This document shows positions 16,797-25,314 of a DNA stretch of 55,682 nucleotides, in pieces. The notes below the pieces were generated by a model that saw only the letters and a list, made by a program, of their open reading frames with translations, was not told the origin of the DNA and ran no database searches. How positions within the stretch are numbered: the first letter of the stretch is position 1; every line of letters starts with the position of its first letter. The position numbers and the translations under genes are program-made. This DNA comes from Ignavibacteria bacterium (GTDB lineage: Bacteria; Bacteroidota; Ignavibacteria; Kapaibacteriales; UBA2268), in contig JAERMQ010000043.1 of assembly GCA_016844745.1 (NCBI GenBank), positions 1 to 55,682 of the forward strand. The letters are read 5' to 3'.

Positions 16797-19529
16797 ATGT
16801 CAAATAAAAAGTTGAATTATCACATTAAATTGTTTTACGGATTTTTCATATTTTCTTTATTGATAATTTCAAATCTCCCCCTGAAATCCGAAAATACTTA
16901 TTATAAATTCTACGAACCGATTAATAATCCCGAATCATTATCCTACATTGACAGTATAAACTTATTTCCGCAAAAATTTGCCTCAGGAGTAGGTTGCGGC
17001 TCGAAGAATGACCCAGATAATCCCGGATGGAAAATAATTGCCGATGATACAGGTTCAGGAGTTATTACTCATATTTGGACACAATATTTTCAACTTCCTG
17101 ATTCGTCCTTTTTTTTTAAATTAATCATAGATGGGGAATTAATTCTTCAAATGCCTATGGAAGAATTTTTCGGAAATAATCATGGTCTTCTGAGGTTTCC
17201 CTTTTATAATAAATATTCCGGATGTTATGTGTCCGACATTCAAATACCTTACAAAAAATCCTTCAAAATTTCCGTTAAAAGAATCAACCCGGCGGAATGT
17301 AATTTATTTTGGGCTGTTCAATGGAAACCATTACCGGACTATTTAGTACATAATTCCTTTATTACTCCTGATACATCATATAATAATTCCTTAAAATCTG
17401 CAGAGGAGGCTTTTAAACTTGGTGAACCTAAAATTAAATATCAAAAACCATATTATTCCGATTCTTATTTAGCGCCTGGAGATACAGCCGTTTTGGCAAA
17501 TATAACCGAACCGGGTATAATAAATGGATTCTATATAACAATCAATGAAGACTTAGCTAATGATAATAATAACCTTCAATTGCTTTTCTTTTGGGACGGC
17601 TCGCCTTATCCTGCTGTAGATGTTCCTTTAATCGATTTTTTTGGTTTGGGTGAGGGGAACAATAATCTTAATTCTTTCTTTATAAAATCAAATTCAAAAG
17701 AATCCTGGTATTCTACGTTTCCAATGCCCTTTAGAGAAAGCGCGGTTATGAAAATAGTAAATAATTCAAAAAATTCTGTTCCCATTCATTCTTCATCTGC
17801 TGTTGACCACAAAAAAATAGATATTAATAAGTATGGATATTTTTACGCCCAGGAGACAAAATCATACCCTACTAAAATTTCAATTTTTCATCCGGTTGCT
17901 CATATAAAAGGAAAAGGACGTTATGTTGGAACTTTTTTATATGTACATGATAATAAAAGAGGTCCATCATTTTTGGAAGGAGATGCTTTGTTTCTACCTG
18001 ATTCTAATAATAATAATTTTATTCATTATTTCGGAACTGAGGATTATTTCAATGGAGGATGGTATTTTAGGGAAGGTTCTTATATGGCTCCATTCTCAGG
18101 ATGCCAAAGAAACTGGTCAATGTTGTATAGATACCATGCATTAGACGGAATAGATTTTAACAGTACTATGGATGTTGATTTTCAACATGGATTTAATATT
18201 GATTTTAATTGTAATTATAGAACAGTAGCTTTTTATTACAAACAATGGACTCCTTTCTGGGTTGACCATGACACAATACTATTGGGGTCAACCGTACAAA
18301 TATCCGGTTCAGGATATCAACCAAATGAAAACATAGCTTGTAAATTAAATTCTAAGGAATTAAGCTATATACAGGCTAATTCGGATGGGAGGTTTTCTAT
18401 CAATGCAAAAATTCCAAGTGATTTAAAGGATGGTGCTTACTATTTAAACGTGAACGGCACACAAAAACCCGAGCAATTGTTCATCATTAAAGAGCCAATA
18501 ATACAGTTAATGAAAGATTCTGTGAACCAACAATTTAGATGGCAGGATTCCTTATTAGTTAACGGATATTGCTTTAAACCTAATACCGGAATTCTATTAA
18601 AGATGAATAATTTGGAATTAGTTGAAAAGCCAAAAACCGATAATAATGGTTCTTTTTCAGCATATATCCATATTCCATGGATAAAAGAAGGATTTTATAA
18701 TTTAATTGCAACTGATAATTCCAATCAAATAATATCAGATTCTCAAATTGAGATTACAAGAAAACTTAATTTTGAATTTGAAGAACTACCAATAATTAAA
18801 ACTGATGGAATTTATTCCTGTAATTATAATGGTATTGGTGATAAACTAAACCTAAATAATTGGAGCAGGGCATTTAATTTATTATTTTCTCCATGGAATT
18901 TGGGTGAGAGCATTACTTTTAATATTGTCTTACCCGTTAGCGATACTTTTAGGGTCAATTTATTTTATGGTAAAAACAACCATTTTGGAATTTATTCGGT
19001 TTTTATTGACGGTCGGTATTGTATGGATATTGATTGTTATTCAAATTACAATAAAATCTACCCTCAAAGAAGTGATTCCCTTCAGCTTTTTGTTTCTTTT
19101 ATTGAGAAAGGAGAACATACCATTCAATTTATCTGTACCTCGAATAATTCAAAATCTACAGGATTGAATTTAGTTCTTGATAATATCGAATTTATTCCTG
19201 TTACTCAGTTTAGGGAATTAAATGATACTTTGATTATTGACAAATCAAGTACAAATCATTTTTCCATTTATCAAAATCCGGTAAATACTTTCGATAAATA
19301 TTTAAATGTTATTTTACCTGAATATCTGACAGAAAACACATATTACGTACTAAGTTTATATGATTATTTAGGGAATTTAATAACTAATTTATTCTCAGAT
19401 TATTACATCAAAGGGGTAATTCGGACTGAATTGCCAAGGCTTTCAGCTTCCGTATATTTCTGTGTTTTAAAAATATATAGAAAAGATAAGATTGAAATTC
19501 AATCGTTGCCGCTAATAGTAAATGATTGA
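16797..19529 (+). CDS. Exported DUF2961 (GH172-type) protein with T9SS-like tail
   Basis: 910-aa exported protein. A signal peptide (about residues 1-31) is followed by the DUF2961 core (about 40-500), with GVGCGSKNDPDNPGWKIIAD, DDTGSGVITHIW and the FGTEDYFNGGWYFREGSY block. That family is now linked to GH172, whose known members act on difructose anhydride or D-arabinan-type sugars. Bacterial-Ig-like segments and a carbohydrate-binding-type region follow. The final ~85 residues (HFSIYQNPVNTFDKYLNV on) resemble a T9SS sorting domain. The start at 16797 follows AGAGG. The substrate is not known. The stop TGA is the first three bases of a MITE-like element. The gene is clearly AT-rich compared with htpG or hutI. 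Confidence 0.82.
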   Translation: MSNKKLNYHIKLFYGFFIFSLLIISNLPLKSENTYYKFYEPINNPESLSYIDSINLFPQKFASGVGCGSKNDPDNPGWKIIADDTGSGVITHIWTQYFQLPDSSFFFKLIIDGELILQMPMEEFFGNNHGLLRFPFYNKYSGCYVSDIQIPYKKSFKISVKRINPAECNLFWAVQWKPLPDYLVHNSFITPDTSYNNSLKSAEEAFKLGEPKIKYQKPYYSDSYLAPGDTAVLANITEPGIINGFYITINEDLANDNNNLQLLFFWDGSPYPAVDVPLIDFFGLGEGNNNLNSFFIKSNSKESWYSTFPMPFRESAVMKIVNNSKNSVPIHSSSAVDHKKIDINKYGYFYAQETKSYPTKISIFHPVAHIKGKGRYVGTFLYVHDNKRGPSFLEGDALFLPDSNNNNFIHYFGTEDYFNGGWYFREGSYMAPFSGCQRNWSMLYRYHALDGIDFNSTMDVDFQHGFNIDFNCNYRTVAFYYKQWTPFWVDHDTILLGSTVQISGSGYQPNENIACKLNSKELSYIQANSDGRFSINAKIPSDLKDGAYYLNVNGTQKPEQLFIIKEPIIQLMKDSVNQQFRWQDSLLVNGYCFKPNTGILLKMNNLELVEKPKTDNNGSFSAYIHIPWIKEGFYNLIATDNSNQIISDSQIEITRKLNFEFEELPIIKTDGIYSCNYNGIGDKLNLNNWSRAFNLLFSPWNLGESITFNIVLPVSDTFRVNLFYGKNNHFGIYSVFIDGRYCMDIDCYSNYNKIYPQRSDSLQLFVSFIEKGEHTIQFICTSNNSKSTGLNLVLDNIEFIPVTQFRELNDTLIIDKSSTNHFSIYQNPVNTFDKYLNVILPEYLTENTYYVLSLYDYLGNLITNLFSDYYIKGVIRTELPRLSASVYFCVLKIYRKDKIEIQSLPLIVND

Positions 19530-19660
19530 GTCTAAACTAAAAACTAAAAAATGAATTCCAAAGTACAACTTTGGAATTAGTAAGTTCTTGATAAATCTCA
19601 TTCCAAAAATCCGATTTTGGAATGAAATTATCACAAAAAATCCTTTTTAGAGTGGACTCA
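19527..19660. mobile_element. 134-bp MITE-like element, copy 1
   Basis: Terminal inverted repeats TGAGTCTAAACTAAAAA and TTTTTAGAGTGGACTCA. Two internal hairpins share the word ATTCCAAA (AATTCCAAAGT-ACA-ACTTTGGAATT, then CATTCCAAAA-ATCCG-ATTTTGGAATG). A second copy of 135 bp is at 29202-29336, similar along its whole length. No transposase is encoded. The first three bases are the stop codon of the upstream gene. The remaining 19661-19841 is AT-rich leader of the next gene. Confidence 0.82.
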
Positions 19661-19841
19661 TTATTAATTATAAATTATTATTTAAAATTAATTTATTATA
19701 ATTTTAAACTTTTTTTTCTTTAATGCGTCTAAACAAAATAGTATATCTTTTATGGATAAATTGAATAAATTATAAAACGAGATTGAATGATTTTTAAGTA
19801 TTTATAAAATAACGAATTTATCAAAAATAAAAAGGTGCTTC

Positions 19842-20699
19842 ATGAAAAAATCCATTACTCTGTTCTCAGCATTAGTATTTTCGTTAATGCTGATTTTTAC
19901 AGCCTGCAAGAAGAATGTAACCTCTCCGGTTGAAGATAGTATAAAATCTTCGGAAGATAATGCTATTGTTGACGGCGAGTTTTCATCCGTATTTTCGTTT
20001 GTCGATGCACAAAGCGAAACAACTCTCGGCTCAGAGACTCTTAAGAAGGGGGATTCACCACTCACTCCTACAAGCAAGTCAATAATTTTGCCCTCCGGTG
20101 CTGTTGTTAGTTGGGATTCCGCTTCCAAAACATTAATAATTGATTTTGGCTCGACCAATATCCTCTGCAATGACGGACTATTGCGTAGAGGTAAGATTAT
20201 TGCAGTATTCTCCGGTAAGTTCAAACAGGTGAACTTCGGAGTCAATGTATCTTTGGATAACTACTACGTTCAGGATATGAAAGTAACCGGCACAAAAACA
20301 ATGACATATTTAGGCAATTATACCATAAATATTGTCGTTCAGAACGCCAGCGTTACCACTCCGACCGGTGTAATAAGCTGGTCAGCAAATAGAACCGTAA
20401 AGAAAACTGCCGGATATGATTCACCTTTGATTATCCTTGATGACCAATATTTGATATCAGGTAATGCAAGCGGAAAAAACCGGGAAGGTGTGAATTTCTC
20501 TGTCGTAATCGACCAGAATAATCCGTTAAAAAAGAAATTAAGTTGTGTTAAAAAGGATTTCGTTTCAGGAATAATAACTATCCAAAACGATAAGGGAAAT
20601 AGCCTTACTGTAAACTATGACCCGCTCGGAACTGAGGAGTGTAATAAATTAGCACGTGTTACTGTAAATGGTAAGTCTAAAGATATAATTCTCAGATAA
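19842..20699 (+). CDS. Lipoprotein of unknown function
   Basis: 285-aa predicted lipoprotein. The signal peptide and lipobox are clear (MKKSITLFSALVFSLMLIFTAC, Cys22), followed by a Ser/Glu-rich linker and a beta-rich domain (about residues 75-285) with SGAVVSWDSASKTLIIDFG and VTTPTGVISWSANRTVKK segments. I recognise the general type from other Bacteroidota genomes but no function. The ATG at 19842 has AAAAGG upstream. It is a single-gene unit; a hairpin follows 16 bases after the stop. Confidence 0.75.
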   Translation: MKKSITLFSALVFSLMLIFTACKKNVTSPVEDSIKSSEDNAIVDGEFSSVFSFVDAQSETTLGSETLKKGDSPLTPTSKSIILPSGAVVSWDSASKTLIIDFGSTNILCNDGLLRRGKIIAVFSGKFKQVNFGVNVSLDNYYVQDMKVTGTKTMTYLGNYTINIVVQNASVTTPTGVISWSANRTVKKTAGYDSPLIILDDQYLISGNASGKNREGVNFSVVIDQNNPLKKKLSCVKKDFVSGIITIQNDKGNSLTVNYDPLGTEECNKLARVTVNGKSKDIILR

Positions 20700-20714
20700 A
20701 TAAATTTTAAGTTT

Positions 20715-20771
20715 AAACAGACGAGGGCGTCTGTTCTACTAAATCAGGAGAACAGACGCCCTCGTCTGTTT
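20715..20771. repeat. Double palindrome CAGACG..CGTCTG, copy 1
   Basis: The arms CAGACGAGGGCGTCTG and CAGACGCCCTCGTCTG pair across a 19-bp loop, and each arm is itself a palindrome (CAGACG, four bases, CGTCTG). It may act as transcription end for the lipoprotein gene, but there is no T-run. A related element is at 33991-34050. Confidence 0.8.
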
Positions 20772-20839
20772 GAATACTACTCTTATCTATCACGAAAAAA
20801 GTTAGTAGTAATTTGTAAGTAATCTTTTTAATAGAGGGG

Positions 20840-20933
20840 GGTTCTAAAAATTGTCATTCTGAGCGAAGCGAAGAATCCAGTTTTCTTTAAAATCAACAAG
20901 ATAGATTCTTCGCTTCGCTCAGAATGACAGCCT
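20840..20933. mobile_element. GGTTCTAAAAATT MITE-like element, forward copy
   Basis: Starts with GGTTCTAAAAATT and holds a palindrome of the GTCATTCTGAGCGAAG core (20852-20878 with 20904-20928) around a 25-bp centre (CCAGTTTTCTTTAAAATCAA onward). The same sequence, centre included, lies in reverse orientation at 22400-22496. The right terminal repeat is missing here. Confidence 0.78.
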
Positions 20934-21070
20934 ACTTTGAATAAAGCCCATTTTAATGAATTTAGGTAACAATTTTACCGAAAATATTGACGAACAAGGA
21001 TTAACGATTTAAGATTTTAGAAGAAAGCAAAAGGAAAAAGAAAAAGTAGAAGAAGAAATAACATTAGGGA

Positions 21071-21263
21071 GGTTCTAAAAATTATAAAATGTCATTCCTG
21101 CGGATGAGGCTGTGTGAAAACTTCAGAAGAATGTCATTCTGAACGAAGTGAAGAATCCAGAAGCCGCATTGGAACTGGATTCTTCACTTCGTTCAGAATG
21201 ACATTCTTCCATTTTTTATAGTTTTCACTCAGCCTGCGGATGTAGGAATGACATTTTTTGAAC
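21071..21263. mobile_element. Nested pair of palindromic elements with target duplication
   Basis: The outer element starts GGTTCTAAAAATT and carries ATGTCATTCCT..AGGAATGACAT. It is interrupted by an inner element (21107-21235, 129 bp) with ends AGGCTGTGTGAAAACT and AGTTTTCACTCAGCCT. The inner element is flanked by a perfect 7-bp direct repeat GCGGATG (21100-21106 and 21236-21242). Removing the inner element and one repeat restores a clean outer palindrome. The inner core is a GTCATTCTGAACGAAG palindrome. Confidence 0.88.
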
Positions 21264-21271
21264 TAAATTAA

Positions 21272-22162
21272 TTACTGATTATTATAAAGATATGCAAAAG
21301 TTTTTGCAAAGTCTTCCATAGTAGTTGCAGTTGTATTTTGCCTTGTGCGAACATGGTCGGTTAGAGCTGTGCCTTCATTAATTGCCTTTGCCAAACCATT
21401 GAATAATTCGGCAACATTTTCGGATATAAATCCCGATTCCACCATTGCGGCTTTTGCCTGGTCATAAGGCACAGTCATATATTTCAAATCAGGTTTGCCG
21501 ATTTCAAATCCGATTGAACGTGCAAAGTGATTGAAGCAGCAATCCTTCGGTCCCAATATATATTGGATATCCTCTCCTTGGAAATCTTTATCCAACATTC
21601 TTTTGGAAGCAAGCATTCCGATATCGTGGCTTGCTACAATTGGGAAATGCGCATTAGCAATTATCGGTGAACCCATCATTCCCATCTGCTTAATCATTTG
21701 GATTTGCCCTAAAACGTTTTCCATAAAGTAAGAAGGGCGCAGTATAAGCAAATTGATATCGCTAATCTTGCGGAATGTATCTTCTACAAAAGCCAACCCG
21801 TCAACAATTCCGGCTCCGTTTTGAAGATGAGCGCCGAGACTGCTTAAAAGTACGACATTTTTAACATTGTTTTCTTTTACGGCATCTGCATAAATCGTAC
21901 CGATTTCCTTTTGCTCCGATAAATAGTCTGATGATTGAAAGTTTGGCGGAATCATACAATAGACCATATCTGCCCCTGCAAATGCTTTATTTACAAAAGC
22001 TGCATCTTTAACATCGCCCACCATAACATCGGCGCCTTTTTCGGCGAATTCCATCAGATTTTCGGCAGAGCGCCCTAAAACCCGGACTTTCTGTCCGGCT
22101 TCTAAAAGTTGTTCGGTTATAACCTTACCAACTTTGCCCGATGCGCCTGTTATTACGTACAT
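21272..22162 (-). CDS. NmrA-type NAD(P)-binding reductase-like protein
   Basis: 296-aa Rossmann-fold protein of the atypical short-chain dehydrogenase/NmrA group. The nucleotide-binding glycines sit at the very N-terminus (YVITGASGKVGK, residues 2-13), then VRVLGRS (phosphate-recognition strand), GDVKDAAFVNKAF and LLSSLGAH. The typical Ser-Tyr-Lys triad of classical dehydrogenases is not evident, so it could be a redox sensor or a reductase. The ATG at 22162 has AGGAG just upstream. Two inverted copies of one MITE-like element lie on either side of it (20840 and 22400). Confidence 0.87.
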   Translation of the reverse strand: MYVITGASGKVGKVITEQLLEAGQKVRVLGRSAENLMEFAEKGADVMVGDVKDAAFVNKAFAGADMVYCMIPPNFQSSDYLSEQKEIGTIYADAVKENNVKNVVLLSSLGAHLQNGAGIVDGLAFVEDTFRKISDINLLILRPSYFMENVLGQIQMIKQMGMMGSPIIANAHFPIVASHDIGMLASKRMLDKDFQGEDIQYILGPKDCCFNHFARSIGFEIGKPDLKYMTVPYDQAKAAMVESGFISENVAELFNGLAKAINEGTALTDHVRTRQNTTATTMEDFAKTFAYLYNNQ

Positions 22163-22399
22163 TTTGAACTCCTATTTATATTTAAAAATATTTTACCTGT
22201 TTTTGTTCCGGCAGTTCAGAACCTGCATTTAGAAGCAGGTTAAGATAAGCCGAAATCATTTATGAAGAAATACCCTCATTAAGAGAGCGAAGACGGGGAA
22301 GAGGGGAAAATATTTGGAAAGGCAAATAATTATATTAGTAAAAACTAATTGTCTAAATTTTGATTTATTTGATTTTTGTGATTAAGATGATTTAAGGTG

Positions 22400-22496
22400 G
22401 GTTCTAAAAATTCAATTTAGGCTGTCATTCTGAGCGAAGCGAAGAATCTATCTTGTTGATTTTAAAGAAAACTGGATTCTTCGCTTCGTTAGAACC
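22400..22496. mobile_element. GGTTCTAAAAATT MITE-like element, inverted copy
   Basis: Reverse-complement copy of 20840-20933. The 25-bp centre is the same, read in reverse. The end near 22490 has lost about 18 bases of the core plus part of the terminal repeat (TTAGAACC remains). The other end keeps GGTTCTAAAAATT. Together the two copies show that the intact element had GGTTCTAAAAATT at both termini. Confidence 0.78.
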
Positions 22497-22500
22497 TTCC

Positions 22501-22621
22501 TTAAATATACTGATATTAAACTTAAATATACTGATATTAAAAAAGAATGTCATTCCAGCGAATTCAGGAATCTCATTAACCGCTATGGAAGGGGATTCCT
22601 GCATTTACAAGAATGACATTA
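22501..22621. repeat. Short tandem duplication and palindrome in the NmrA-M2 gap
   Basis: A ~20-bp unit (TTAAATATACTGATATTAAA) is duplicated in tandem at 22501-22540. An imperfect palindrome follows (22545-22621), with arms AATGTCATTCCAGCGAATTC and a complementary right arm ending GAATGACATT. The rest of 22163-22635 is AT-rich with no gene. Confidence 0.75.
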
Positions 22622-22635
22622 TTCCAAAAAATAAT

Positions 22636-24348
22636 TTATTTCACAAACTGTGCTGCGTAATACTTCGGTGTTAATTTCTCGCCGGTTGCGCGCTCAATCA
22701 TTTCATTCCAATTGTATTTCGCTCCAACCGAAAATACATGAGCTATCAGGTATTTACCAACTTCGGGTTTGCCGTAGAAGCTCGGATATTCTGTGGATTT
22801 CACTTTGAGTACTTTATCACAGAGAGTGTTGTAGAGCTGCGATGCAAGCAGTTCGCCCAAATGATAATTATGATAATAGCAGGGAGCAGATGCAATGTGT
22901 GTTTTTGTCGCCCAGTCAGGCATGTTTCTGCCGGCAGGTTTTTTCACCATCTGATATTTCTCTACCAAATCCCACCATAGTTTATTCAAATCCTGGTCGG
23001 GATTATCATACATGGATTTTTCAAATCTGTACATAACCTGCGACCAGCGGGAGAAACAAAGCTGCTGCAAACGCAAAACCTTATGGCACATATCGGCGAT
23101 TTTTGTTTTTTCTTCAACTGAAATACCAATTACATCCTGCATCCATTGGGGGTTGGTGGCAAAACGTCCGAACAACATTGCAATTGCTTCAGTTGTGAAA
23201 ATGTGTGCAGGTTGCTTCTGAATCCAATGTGTTTCAGCGGAGTAGAATTTATCGTAGAGTGCATGACCGAATTCATGTAAATTGGTTTCCATCCAGCGTG
23301 CTGACTTATCCGTATTGCATAGAACGCGGATATCGGCTATATCACGGTCAATAGTAGAACAGAAGGCATGTTGATTCTTCTTTGGTTTGGGGTATAAGTC
23401 GCATTTCGGGATTATGTCGCCAATAAGTAAATTTAGGGATTTATAATAATTTTCAGTGGTTGCGATAATATCTTTATCCTTGTAGTAAGTATCAACATCG
23501 ATGTCATAGATTTTCGGGGCTTCCTGGAAATAACGGTTCTGATAGTGCCAGGGCTGCATTTCTTCAGGTTTTATATTGCATCGTTTCGATAGTACGTTAT
23601 CAATTTCAGTTTTCAATTGTTTGAAAGGTTCTCGAGTCAGATTGTCCAATTCATCGAATAATTTGGAAATTTCTTCCGGGTCTTGTTCGCTGAGTGTGAG
23701 GCTCATCTGATGATAATTCTTGAATCCAAGCTGACGTGCAGCTTCATTGCGCATTTTCACTAATTTGATAATATCATCGGCTACGAGGGGTCCGATTTTC
23801 TTATGGGCTTCATAAGTGGCTTGAAGCTCTTTGGATTCTGTTGAAGTTTTCAATACTTCTTCGATTTCATTATCGGAAAGCTGCTTGCCGTCAACGTCTG
23901 CACGGAATTTATTGAATTTCTGTACGATTTCCGTTTGGAGTTTGGTCATAGCATTCAGTTTATTGGTATCGATTTGTTTGGAGAGATATTCGTTATAAAT
24001 GAGTAAAAGGCTGCGTGCAAGCGAAGTATCGCGAACCATGCCGGAATCATTCCATGCTTTCAGTTTAGCGAAACCGGCTTTATCGGATACTAATTTGTTG
24101 TAAATCATCTGGAATGAATCGGAGCGGGCGAAATCAGCCGGTTCGCCGCTGACGGCTGCCTCGAAGTCTGCGGTAAACCAGCCAATCGTAACGGGCTTTA
24201 ATTTACCGACGTATTCTTTTTGGAAGGCTGCAAATTCTGTTTCGGCTTTCTTTTGAGCTTCTGCATTGTCCATTTTTTTGCAACTTGATATGGTTAATAA
24301 AAGGGGAATAGTTAATAATAACGAGATGGAAGTTAAGAATCTTCTCAT
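22636..24348 (-). CDS. M2-family metallopeptidase (peptidyl-dipeptidase), lipoprotein
   Basis: 570-aa zinc peptidase of the angiotensin-converting-enzyme family (M2). The zinc motif HEFGH is at residues 358-362, with the third ligand Glu probably in the downstream TTEAIAM segment. The PWHYQNRYFQE block is typical of M2. A lipoprotein signal (MRRFLTSISLLLTIPLLLTI, then SSC) suggests attachment to a membrane facing the periplasm, where it would trim peptides from their C-termini. The ATG at 24348 has AGGAG at the right distance; the frame is open 11 codons further. The length is slightly short for the family but complete. Confidence 0.9.
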   Translation of the reverse strand: MRRFLTSISLLLTIPLLLTISSCKKMDNAEAQKKAETEFAAFQKEYVGKLKPVTIGWFTADFEAAVSGEPADFARSDSFQMIYNKLVSDKAGFAKLKAWNDSGMVRDTSLARSLLLIYNEYLSKQIDTNKLNAMTKLQTEIVQKFNKFRADVDGKQLSDNEIEEVLKTSTESKELQATYEAHKKIGPLVADDIIKLVKMRNEAARQLGFKNYHQMSLTLSEQDPEEISKLFDELDNLTREPFKQLKTEIDNVLSKRCNIKPEEMQPWHYQNRYFQEAPKIYDIDVDTYYKDKDIIATTENYYKSLNLLIGDIIPKCDLYPKPKKNQHAFCSTIDRDIADIRVLCNTDKSARWMETNLHEFGHALYDKFYSAETHWIQKQPAHIFTTEAIAMLFGRFATNPQWMQDVIGISVEEKTKIADMCHKVLRLQQLCFSRWSQVMYRFEKSMYDNPDQDLNKLWWDLVEKYQMVKKPAGRNMPDWATKTHIASAPCYYHNYHLGELLASQLYNTLCDKVLKVKSTEYPSFYGKPEVGKYLIAHVFSVGAKYNWNEMIERATGEKLTPKYYAAQFVK

Positions 24349-24474
24349 AATACGAACTCCTATTAATAAAACAAATAACAAGACTACAAAATTACGAAAA
24401 TTTTAGGGAAAGGTTGCAAGGGGGAATTCAATCTTAGAGCAATAATAAACAAAAGACTATTACAATTCCGGATT

Positions 24475-24750
24475 CTAATTCCTTGAACTATGAATAACAC
24501 CAGTTATCCGAACATCATCATTTTCTAATTGATACATAATTCTATAACTGCCATAAATTATTTCACGACAAGATTGGTCATTGATTTCGGGAATTATACG
24601 CCCGGAATTAGGAAAAACTTTTAAACGTTCAACTGCCTCAATTAAATGTAAAGCAAAAAGAGATGCTCGGTGAACGGAATCCTTAGCGATAAATTCCGCA
24701 ATAGAATCAACATCATTTAAAGCCGATGGTGACCAAACTATTTTACCCAT
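24475..24750 (-). CDS. parE: ParE/RelE-family toxin
   Basis: 91-aa toxin of the ParE/RelE fold (IVWSPSALNDVDSIAEFIA, then FPNSGRIIPEI and SCREIIYGSYRIMYQ), typical of ParE. ParE-type toxins usually poison DNA gyrase, RelE-type cleave mRNA; the sequence favours ParE. Its start overlaps the antitoxin by 13 bases, so translation is coupled. The symbol is by family only. Confidence 0.88.
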   Translation of the reverse strand: MGKIVWSPSALNDVDSIAEFIAKDSVHRASLFALHLIEAVERLKVFPNSGRIIPEINDQSCREIIYGSYRIMYQLENDDVRITGVIHSSRN

Positions 24751-24920
24751 TTCATAAGCCTTGCTTTAGCTTCCTCATGTGGGATTCCCTTACCTTCTTT
24801 GATTTCTTCAAGACCAGCTTCAAATTTCGCCCGGATATAAATCGCTTCCATAATATCATCATAAACCGCTTCATTTGGCAGATTATCAATCGTTTGAATT
24901 GCTATTTCTTTAATAGTCAT
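24738..24920 (-). CDS. Antitoxin of the ParE-type toxin
   Basis: 60-aa protein directly upstream of and overlapping the toxin. The fold is helical (IQTIDNLPNEAVYDDIMEAI), with a Lys/Glu-rich C-terminal half (EEIKEGKGIPHEEAKARLMK) like the toxin-wrapping tail of addiction-module antitoxins. It has a strong ribosome site (AAGGAG). The first 20 residues may be the DNA-binding part for autorepression (inference). Confidence 0.82.
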   Translation of the reverse strand: MTIKEIAIQTIDNLPNEAVYDDIMEAIYIRAKFEAGLEEIKEGKGIPHEEAKARLMKWVK

Positions 24921-25045
24921 CTCTATTCTCCTTCTTTAAATTACTACCCGAATGACGAGATTTTGAAATTATTATTTTATGTACTAATTGAAGCAAAATC
25001 AGGAAAAATCAGGAAAAATAAAGATGATTGGAATTTGATAAGATG

Positions 25046-25070
25046 AAAAACCCTTCGGATTAGGAAGGGC
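25046..25070 (-). terminator. Rho-independent terminator
   Basis: Read on the minus strand, GCCCTTC and GAAGGG form a stem around a short loop, followed by TTTTTC. It lies 12 bases beyond the stop codon of the T9SS-domain remnant on the same strand. Confidence 0.7.
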
Positions 25071-25082
25071 TTAATGATAAAA

Positions 25083-25314
25083 CTAATTTAAAACTACAAA
25101 ACTCTTCATTATTTTATTTGTTCCGGCAGATAAAGTGCAATAATAAACACCGGAAGGAAATGCTTCGGTGGAACAATCCAGATGTCCAACATCTGCCAGA
25201 TGTTGGACATCTAAAGCATCAAATTGCTTTATTTCTATGCCAGGAGAATTAAAGATTGAAATACTTGCATTTGATAATAACGAAAAAACTATGGGGTGGA
25301 TTGGCTTTAAATGA
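25083..25314 (-). pseudogene. T9SS sorting-domain remnant interrupted by a palindrome
   Basis: An open minus-strand frame without a start codon encodes the C-terminal end of a T9SS cargo protein: SNASISIFNSPGIEI, then EAFPSGVYYCTLSAG and NKIMKSFVVLN with a stop at 25083. Between the strand-forming segments the 33-bp palindrome 25180-25212 is read in frame as DVQHLADVGHL. The upstream part of the host gene is missing; the HNH nuclease gene ends right at the junction. The normal position of the GVYYC block and the terminator downstream indicate that this was once a complete gene. Confidence 0.75.
25180..25212. repeat. 33-bp self-similar palindrome (AGATGT-CCA-ACATCT type)
   Basis: Perfect inverted repeat with 15-bp arms and a 3-base GCC loop. 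Each arm is itself a palindrome: six bases, CCA, six complementary bases. The layout is (6-3-6)-3-(6-3-6). The elements at 45021-45053 and 45199-45231 have the same layout and length with different sequence. Confidence 0.9.

Noticed and set aside
22453..22674. 73-codon plus-strand frame
   Set aside because: Made of the MITE-like element, a tandem duplication and the end of the M2 gene on the other strand.
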